A DNA stretch of 14,519 bases from contig JACQEL010000546.1 in assembly GCA_016200595.1 (NCBI GenBank), forward strand, positions 1 through 14,519, in the 5' to 3' direction. Origin of the DNA: Deltaproteobacteria bacterium. Lineage in GTDB: Bacteria; Desulfobacterota; Binatia; Bin18. The notes beneath the pieces are model-generated. The model was given only the letters and a program-made list of their open reading frames with translations. It was not told the DNA's origin and made no database searches. Position 1 is the stretch's first letter. Every line of letters begins with the position of its first letter. Shown piece by piece: positions 13,904 through 14,519 of the stretch. Position numbers and translations under genes: made by a program.

Positions 13904-14519
13904 TCAACTGTTTTCTACGACCGCAGGTCGCTGTCGCCAAAACCCCGTGGCCTGTTCAAAGGCGTGAGCGAGCTGGAGCACTCCCCACTCGTCCTGGTGT
14001 CGCCCGACAATTTGCACGCCGACCGGTAAGCCGTCAGGCGTGAAGCCACAAGGCACCGAGATGGCAGGCAGACCAGTGACACTGATGTAATAGCAGGATC
14101 TCATCCAATCGAGATACGTGGACATTTTTTCGCCATTGATCTCGGTCACGTAGCGCTGTTTGACATCGAAGGGGGGGACCTGGGAGACCGGGAGAAGCAG
14201 AAATTCGTAAACTTCCATGAATTCCCGCAGACGGTGATATAACTCCGTGCGTTTCCGTTCTGCGCGCCCGATCTGTGCACCACTCAGCTTCTTGCCCTCT
14301 TCGATATTCCAGACGACTGTGTCTTTCATCTGTGCCCGGTGAGTCTCAAGCAAATCAGCATAGCCGAGTTCAAAGAGCCAGGCCCGCCAGACGGTGAACG
14401 CCTCATCCGCGCCGGTGAAATCTGGCACCGTCTCCTCGATGGCACACCCGAGAGATGCGAATACTCTCCGTTGCTGGTCAAGGACCGCAGTCACACGTGG
14501 GTCCACCGGCAGCCCGCCG
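13904..14519 (-). CDS. Amidase-signature family hydrolase, C-terminal part only (cut by window edge)
   Basis: About 205 residues of an amidase-signature enzyme (the GatA/fatty-acid-amide hydrolase/indoleacetamide hydrolase family), which cleaves amide bonds. The frame stays open to position 14519, so the start and the Ser-cisSer-Lys catalytic core lie beyond the right edge. The visible part begins GLPVDPRVTAVLDQQRR, a typical mid-protein segment. It continues through YEFLLLPVSQVPPF, and ends with the family's C-terminal signature GLPAISVPCGFTPDGLPVGVQIVG followed by ATGFW. A GTG at 14506 could be mistaken for a start, but the homologous residues before it show this is internal. It is followed after 36 bases by the NicX-like gene and is probably the first or an early gene of that operon. 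The amide substrate cannot be read from this part. Confidence 0.9.
   Translation of the reverse strand, partial: GGLPVDPRVTAVLDQQRRVFASLGCAIEETVPDFTGADEAFTVWRAWLFELGYADLLETHRAQMKDTVVWNIEEGKKLSGAQIGRAERKRTELYHRLREFMEVYEFLLLPVSQVPPFDVKQRYVTEINGEKMSTYLDWMRSCYYISVTGLPAISVPCGFTPDGLPVGVQIVGRHQDEWGVLQLAHAFEQATGFWRQRPAVVENS

Noticed and set aside
12692..14029. A 445-codon open frame on the + strand opposite the NicX-like and amidase genes
   Set aside because: It runs antisense to two genes with clear family motifs, begins inside the twin-hairpin repeat, has no ribosome binding site and its product shows no recognisable domain. Long antisense frames are common in GC-rich coding DNA.
1..14519. The whole window as one defence, secretion or biosynthetic system
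   Set aside because: The genes fall into at least six separately oriented units with spacers and repeats between them, and no defence, phage, NRPS/PKS or secretion component is present.

Overview
The window looks like a GC-rich bacterial chromosome segment from an uncultured, metabolically versatile lineage. It combines a luciferase-like (LLM/F420-type) oxidoreductase, a class III CoA-transferase, a short-chain dehydrogenase, an amidase-signature enzyme and a Tat-exported multicopper oxidase. Its spacers are full of perfect palindromes. This mix is typical of soil or sediment lineages known mainly from metagenomes (Binatota, Tectomicrobia/Entotheonella, Rokubacteria and similar). That is an impression from gene content; nothing here fixes the taxon. 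No rRNA, tRNA, CRISPR array, transposase or phage gene was seen.

Layout, left to right. Positions 1-181 are AT-richer and hold no convincing gene; a possible two-helix small membrane protein follows (182-367). Next is a long + strand frame (507-2690) that joins an RnfD/NqrB-like membrane domain to an exported DUF2330 domain, with a strong internal ribosome binding site and start at the junction. An alpha/beta hydrolase gene meets it tail to tail with a 14-base overlap. A four-helix membrane protein lies upstream of the hydrolase on the - strand. Diverging from that is a + strand pair: an LLM-family oxidoreductase followed 38 bases later by a guanine/cytidine-type deaminase. A 384-base spacer packed with inverted repeats separates this pair from a - strand CaiB/BaiF CoA-transferase, and a - strand multicopper oxidase gene lies beyond that. 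Divergent from the oxidase, behind a recognisable sigma70-type promoter, is a KimA-like APC transporter, probably for potassium. The right end carries a - strand SDR gene, then an apparent - strand operon of an amidase (cut by the window edge) followed by an enzyme with the metal-ligand pattern of NicX (2,5-dihydroxypyridine dioxygenase) in an M29-aminopeptidase-like fold.

How the genes may work together. Most units look like independent catabolic or housekeeping genes, not one system. The two pairs with real operon evidence are LLM oxidoreductase + deaminase and amidase + NicX-like protein. Both would fit breakdown of nitrogen-containing ring compounds, but that is inference. The observations most worth a second look are the one-frame/two-start RnfD-DUF2330 gene, the NicX-like/amidase pair, and a family of intergenic palindromes: ten hairpins, nearly all with 3-base loops, including a mirror-symmetric four-unit array at 6061-6174.
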